Of a stretch of 25,188 bases of DNA, positions 21,807 to 25,188 are shown in pieces (within the stretch, counting starts at the first letter, position 1; each line of letters begins with the position of its first letter). Made by a program: the position numbers and the translations under genes. The notes beneath the pieces are model-generated. The model saw only the letters and a list, made by a program, of their open reading frames with translations, had not been told where the DNA came from and ran no database searches. The stretch is from Clostridia bacterium (GTDB lineage Bacteria > Bacillota_A > Clostridia > Christensenellales > Borkfalkiaceae): contig JAFVQP010000062.1 in the NCBI GenBank assembly GCA_017504735.1, forward strand, positions 1-25,188, written 5' to 3'.

Positions 21807-24266
21807 ATGGAAAATACAATTTTAAACACTGAAAATTCAACAAATCTTTTACCCATCGTACCTTTACGCGGTAAGGTGGCGTTTCCGCATACCACCATTT
21901 CCTTTGAAGTAGGTCGAAAAATGACCTTAAAAGCCATTGACCGTGCGACAAACAACGGTGACCGCTTGGTGTTCATTATCACCCAGAAACAGGTGGAAAA
22001 GGAAGAAATCACCCCTGACGATTTATACGCAGTAGGTTGTGTTGCGAAAGTAAAACAAGTTGCACAATTGACGGGCGGGGCTATCCGTGTAATGTGTGAA
22101 GGTCTTTACCGTGCAAGAGCGAGAGTGGTTTCTTTAAGCGAGGCTGACGGCTGTTTTTACGGCGTAGCCGACCCCATCACCGTAAAGCGCAGTGATGAAA
22201 TTTTGGAAGAAGCCTACTTCCGTACCGCAAAAGAACTTGTGAAAGACGTTTTTTCTGTCGATGGTAAAATCCCTAAGGAAACAGTTACAAAATTAGAACG
22301 TATCACCGACTCTGACGAGTACGTGGACGTGGCGTTATCCTCGATGCGTATCCGTTTGGACGTAAAGCAATCTATCTTAGAAGAAGACCGTATTATCGAA
22401 CGTTTAAAGCATTTTGAACGCTGTTTAAACGACGAATTAGAGATTGCAAAAATCGAAAAGAAAATTGCAAACGCCGTTCGTCAAAACATCGATAAAAACC
22501 AAAAGGAATATTACCTGCGTGAGCAGGTGAAAGCCATTCATACCGAGCTTGGCGATGATGGCAAGGAAGAGGAAGAATACCGTCAAAAAGTAATGGAAAA
22601 GGGTCTTCCTGAAGATTTGCAAGATAAATGCTTAAAAGAAATCAACCGTATGAGCAAAATGCAAACTTCCTCCCCAGAATACACCGTCATTACAGGGTAT
22701 TTAGATCAAGTTCTCGCCCTGCCTTGGAGAGAAGAAACCGCAGATACGGAACACCTTACCGACTGCGTTTCCGTTTTAGAGGCCGACCACTACGGTTTGG
22801 AAAAAATTAAGGAACGCATCACCGAATACCTCGCCGTTTTAAAGCTGACGGGAAATATGAAGGCACCTATTTTGTGTTTTGTAGGCCCTCCTGGGGTGGG
22901 TAAAACGAGCATTGCGCAATCAGTTGCGCGTGCGCTTGGCCGTAAATTTGTCCGTATGAGCCTTGGCGGTGTGAAAGACGAAGCGGAAATCCGCGGTCAC
23001 CGCCGTACTTACATCGGCGCAATGCCCGGCCGTATCATGTACGGCATGAAAAATGCAGGCTCTATTAACCCCGTATTTCTCTTGGACGAAATTGATAAAA
23101 TTACGTCCGATATGCACGGCGATCCTGCAGGCGCGCTGTTGGAAGTGCTCGACCCTGAACAGAACAACAGCTTCCGCGATCGTTACATCGAATATCCTTA
23201 CGATTTAAGCAAAGTGCTGTTTATTGCTACGGCAAACTCGCTGGATACCATTCCTGCGCCGTTGCGTGACAGAATGGAAATCATCGAGCTGTCGGGTTAT
23301 ACCTTGGAAGAAAAAACAGAGATTGCCCGTCGTTACCTTGTTCCCAAACAGTTGGCTGCAAACGGTTTAACCGACAACCATGCTACCTTTACCGAAGACG
23401 GTATCCGTACCGCAATCGAGGGGTATACGAGAGAGGCTGGTGTGCGTACTTTAGAACGTACGGTTGGCACCCTTTGCCGTAAGGTTGCAGTGCAGTATGC
23501 AAACGATAAAACAACCCCTTGTGTAACTGTGAACGCAGACATGGTACCCTCATTTTTGGGTGCGCCTCGTTTTAAAAAGGAAGATGAACGCTTTGAAACG
23601 GAGGTTGGCGTTGTTACAGGTTTGGCTTGGACGTCGGTCGGCGGAACCACTTTGTTGGTGGAAGCGATGCTGATGCCTGGTAAAGGCGAAGTGAAACTGA
23701 CGGGTAAGCTCGGCGACGTTATGAAGGAATCTGCGCAGGCTGCCCTTACCTACATCCGCGCGAACGCGGATAAATACGGTATCCCCGCAGAAAAATTCAC
23801 ACAAAACGATTTACACATACACTTCCCTGAAGGCGCAACCCCGAAGGATGGACCGAGTGCAGGTATCACGATTGCTTGCGCAATTTTATCGGTATTTACG
23901 GGTAGAAAAGTGCGCGGTGACGTTGCTATGACGGGTGAAATTACCTTACGCGGTAAAGTGTTGCCTATCGGCGGTTTAAAGGAAAAATCCTTAGCGGCGC
24001 GCCGTGTTGGAATTAAGACGGTATTAATTCCCGAAGGGAATGCACGTGACGTAGACGAGTTGCCTTCCGTTGTAAAAGACGAAGTAACCTTCATCCCCGT
24101 TAAGCAGGTTGACGAAGTTTTCGCCGTTGTTTTAGAAGGCGGTGAAAACTATGTTTCACCCATCGTAGAAAAAAATAATTCGACGAAAAAAACGCCGAAA
24201 ACCAAGGTTTCACCCTTACCTGCTGTACCTAGTAAACAACCAAATTCTGTACACTGTAAATCTTAA
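21807..24266 (+). CDS. lon: ATP-dependent serine protease Lon
   Basis: Lon is the cytoplasmic AAA+ protease that degrades damaged and regulatory proteins. The 819-residue product has the N-terminal substrate-binding domain (about 13-205), a coiled-coil region (about 205-300), Walker A GPPGVGKT (360-367), Walker B FLLDEID (424-430) and the protease domain. The catalytic pair is Ser684 in KDGPSAG and Lys727 in GGLKEK. All catalytic residues are intact. A Lys/Pro/Ser-rich tail of about 38 residues after 781 exceeds the usual Lon end. The ATG at 21807 has only a weak, distant purine-rich site (AGAGGG, about 14 bases away), so translation may be modest or regulated. engB follows after 21 bases, the same order as in Bacillus. 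Confidence 0.97.
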   Translation: MENTILNTENSTNLLPIVPLRGKVAFPHTTISFEVGRKMTLKAIDRATNNGDRLVFIITQKQVEKEEITPDDLYAVGCVAKVKQVAQLTGGAIRVMCEGLYRARARVVSLSEADGCFYGVADPITVKRSDEILEEAYFRTAKELVKDVFSVDGKIPKETVTKLERITDSDEYVDVALSSMRIRLDVKQSILEEDRIIERLKHFERCLNDELEIAKIEKKIANAVRQNIDKNQKEYYLREQVKAIHTELGDDGKEEEEYRQKVMEKGLPEDLQDKCLKEINRMSKMQTSSPEYTVITGYLDQVLALPWREETADTEHLTDCVSVLEADHYGLEKIKERITEYLAVLKLTGNMKAPILCFVGPPGVGKTSIAQSVARALGRKFVRMSLGGVKDEAEIRGHRRTYIGAMPGRIMYGMKNAGSINPVFLLDEIDKITSDMHGDPAGALLEVLDPEQNNSFRDRYIEYPYDLSKVLFIATANSLDTIPAPLRDRMEIIELSGYTLEEKTEIARRYLVPKQLAANGLTDNHATFTEDGIRTAIEGYTREAGVRTLERTVGTLCRKVAVQYANDKTTPCVTVNADMVPSFLGAPRFKKEDERFETEVGVVTGLAWTSVGGTTLLVEAMLMPGKGEVKLTGKLGDVMKESAQAALTYIRANADKYGIPAEKFTQNDLHIHFPEGATPKDGPSAGITIACAILSVFTGRKVRGDVAMTGEITLRGKVLPIGGLKEKSLAARRVGIKTVLIPEGNARDVDELPSVVKDEVTFIPVKQVDEVFAVVLEGGENYVSPIVEKNNSTKKTPKTKVSPLPAVPSKQPNSVHCKS

Positions 24267-24287
24267 AAATAAGAAAAGGAGGGTACC

Positions 24288-24959
24288 ATGTACGAGATGA
24301 AACCTCAACAAGCACCTGCGCTTGTCATTAAAAACGCCACGTTTATTACTTCAGCGGCTACCGCTTCACAGTTTATCACCCCCGATAAACCAATGATTGC
24401 TGTTTGCGGTAAATCCAACGTAGGAAAAAGCTCGTTTATCAATATGTTGGCAAATAGAAAAAAGCTTGCCAAAACGAGTAGTGAACCCGGTCGAACAAGA
24501 CTGGTCAATTACTTCGATTTTGGTGAATTTATCCTTGCCGACCTGCCTGGATACGGCTTTGCGCGTGTATCGAAAGGCGAAAAGGAAAAGTGGGCGAAAA
24601 CCCTTGATCAATTCTTTAAAAATAAAGAACATATCTCCCACGTATTTATGCTTGTAGATTCTCGACACGATCCCACGGAAGACGACGTGCAGATGATTGA
24701 ATTTTTACATTACCACACCATTCCGTTTACGGTAACGCTGACGAAAGCGGACAAACTGTCGAGGATGAAATTGAAGGAACATATCAAGGCGATTGCCGCT
24801 GATTTATACCTTACCCCTGGTAATATGTTGGCAACCAGCTCGGAAACGGGTTACGGTAAAACCGACGTACTTAACAAAATTCATTCAGTTATTGAGGTAC
24901 TCAACGATCCCACTCTTATCGAAGAAGACGAGGATGAAGAGGAAGAAACGGAAGAATGA
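24288..24959 (+). CDS. engB: Ribosome biogenesis GTPase EngB (YsxC/YihA)
   Basis: A Ras-like GTPase needed for assembly of the large ribosomal subunit. The 223-residue protein has G1 GKSNVGKS (41-48), the G2 loop with SSEPGRTR (64-71), G3 DLPGYG (85-90), G4 TKAD (152-155) and G5 SSETG (about 188-192). These are all intact. The last 13 or so residues are a purely acidic tail (Glu/Asp run), which many orthologues lack. AAAGGAGGG lies just before the ATG. It is 21 bases downstream of lon and likely on the same transcript; the lon-engB pairing is conserved in Firmicutes. A terminator follows. Confidence 0.96.
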   Translation: MYEMKPQQAPALVIKNATFITSAATASQFITPDKPMIAVCGKSNVGKSSFINMLANRKKLAKTSSEPGRTRLVNYFDFGEFILADLPGYGFARVSKGEKEKWAKTLDQFFKNKEHISHVFMLVDSRHDPTEDDVQMIEFLHYHTIPFTVTLTKADKLSRMKLKEHIKAIAADLYLTPGNMLATSSETGYGKTDVLNKIHSVIEVLNDPTLIEEDEDEEEETEE

Positions 24960-24988
24960 TTTTTAGTAAAAGTAAATAGTGAAGTAGT

Positions 24989-25020
24989 GCGGTAGAATGA
25001 AATTTTTACCGCCTTTTTTA
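24989..25020 (+). terminator. Intrinsic terminator after engB
   Basis: Stem GCGGTA/TACCGC (24989-24994 with 25007-25012), 12-base loop with extra A-T pairing possible, then a T-run (25014-25019). Confidence 0.75.
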
Positions 25021-25047
25021 TTGTATATATAAAAAAATCACCCAAAA

Positions 25048-25188
25048 TGAAGTGAACCCCAAAGTTTAGACAAAAAAATATTAAATTTGTGAATGAGTTC
25101 TGTACTGCACAGGACTCATTCCTTTTAGTTTGAGAGAAATTCTCTCGTTGTTGTAATACCAGAGGTATTCTTGCAAAGTACGGATGAA
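25048..25188 (-). mobile_element. IS3-family insertion sequence, one end only
   Basis: The transposase fragment at 25081-25188 runs leftward, and 25048-25072 looks like the terminal inverted repeat: it begins TG on the plus strand and reads inward as TGAAGTGAACCCCAAAG. The element continues beyond the right edge, so its other end, its first reading frame and any target duplication cannot be seen. It sits about 28 bases after the engB terminator, so it does not disrupt that gene. Confidence 0.75.
25081..25188 (-). CDS. IS3-family transposase OrfB, C-terminal part (cut by window edge)
   Basis: The last 35 residues and stop codon of an integrase-core transposase are visible. The peptide contains YYNNERISLKLKGMSPVQYR, the typical C-terminus of IS3-family (IS150 group) OrfB proteins. 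This follows the final catalytic Glu of the DDE domain, which lies outside the window. The frame enters from position 25188 with no stop until TAA at 25081. It is partial because the window ends, not because of visible damage. Whether the whole element is intact is unknown. Confidence 0.85.
   Translation of the reverse strand, partial: FIRTLQEYLWYYNNERISLKLKGMSPVQYRTHSQI

Noticed and set aside
23333..23804. Leftward open frames inside lon, and similar long opposite-strand frames in lysS, ftsH and rng
   Set aside because: They are shadows of strongly conserved genes and lack ribosome-binding sites and recognisable protein features.

Overview
The window looks like chromosomal DNA from a low-to-moderate-GC, spore-forming, Clostridia-like Firmicute. 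Evidence: purine-rich Shine-Dalgarno sites (AGGAGG type) before most genes, near-consensus sigma-A promoters (TTGACA, 17 bp, TATAAT) in most intergenic gaps, a yaaO-like decarboxylase next to tmk, lon followed by engB, and sporulation genes (a PdaB-type deacetylase and a SpoIVFA/SpoIVFB-like pair), two of them behind sigma-E-like promoters. I cannot name the species.

Layout. (1) 1-343 is a non-coding control region. It holds two near-identical leftward promoters 134 bp apart, each with phased A-tracts upstream, and one rightward promoter with a 20-bp alternating purine/pyrimidine stretch. (2) 344-935 holds two small rightward membrane-protein genes. (3) 1000-12960 is a long leftward block. 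In transcription order it contains a small conserved gene, greA, lysS, an unknown membrane-anchored protein, a PLP decarboxylase, tmk and mntP, then ftsH, a ParB-like gene and an ABC ATPase/permease pair. (4) 13178-24959 is a rightward block: pdaB-like deacetylase, a tandem-OB SSB-like protein, an orphan Cas4-like nuclease, spoIVFA/FB-like genes, RNase E/G, a Wzz/BY-kinase pair, lon and engB. (5) From 25048 the window runs into the end of an IS3-family insertion sequence whose transposase is cut by the window edge.

How the genes fit together. Much of the window is housekeeping: protein quality control (ftsH, lon), transcript elongation and RNA turnover (greA, rng), lysyl-tRNA charging, dTMP phosphorylation, manganese efflux and ribosome assembly (engB). 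The spoIVF pair probably handles intramembrane proteolysis of pro-sigma-K in the mother cell. The deacetylase probably acts on spore cortex. The Wzz/BY-kinase pair should control polymer chain length or export.

No CRISPR array, tRNA, rRNA or complete mobile element is visible. The most unusual items are the duplicated A-tract promoter cassette at the left edge, a ParB-like protein that lacks the canonical CTP-binding residues, an orphan Cas4-like Fe-S nuclease beside a tandem-OB SSB-like gene, an exact 22-nt palindromic repeat shared by a coding and an intergenic site, a 12-bp perfect hairpin inside the start of spoIVFB, and a long structured greA leader.
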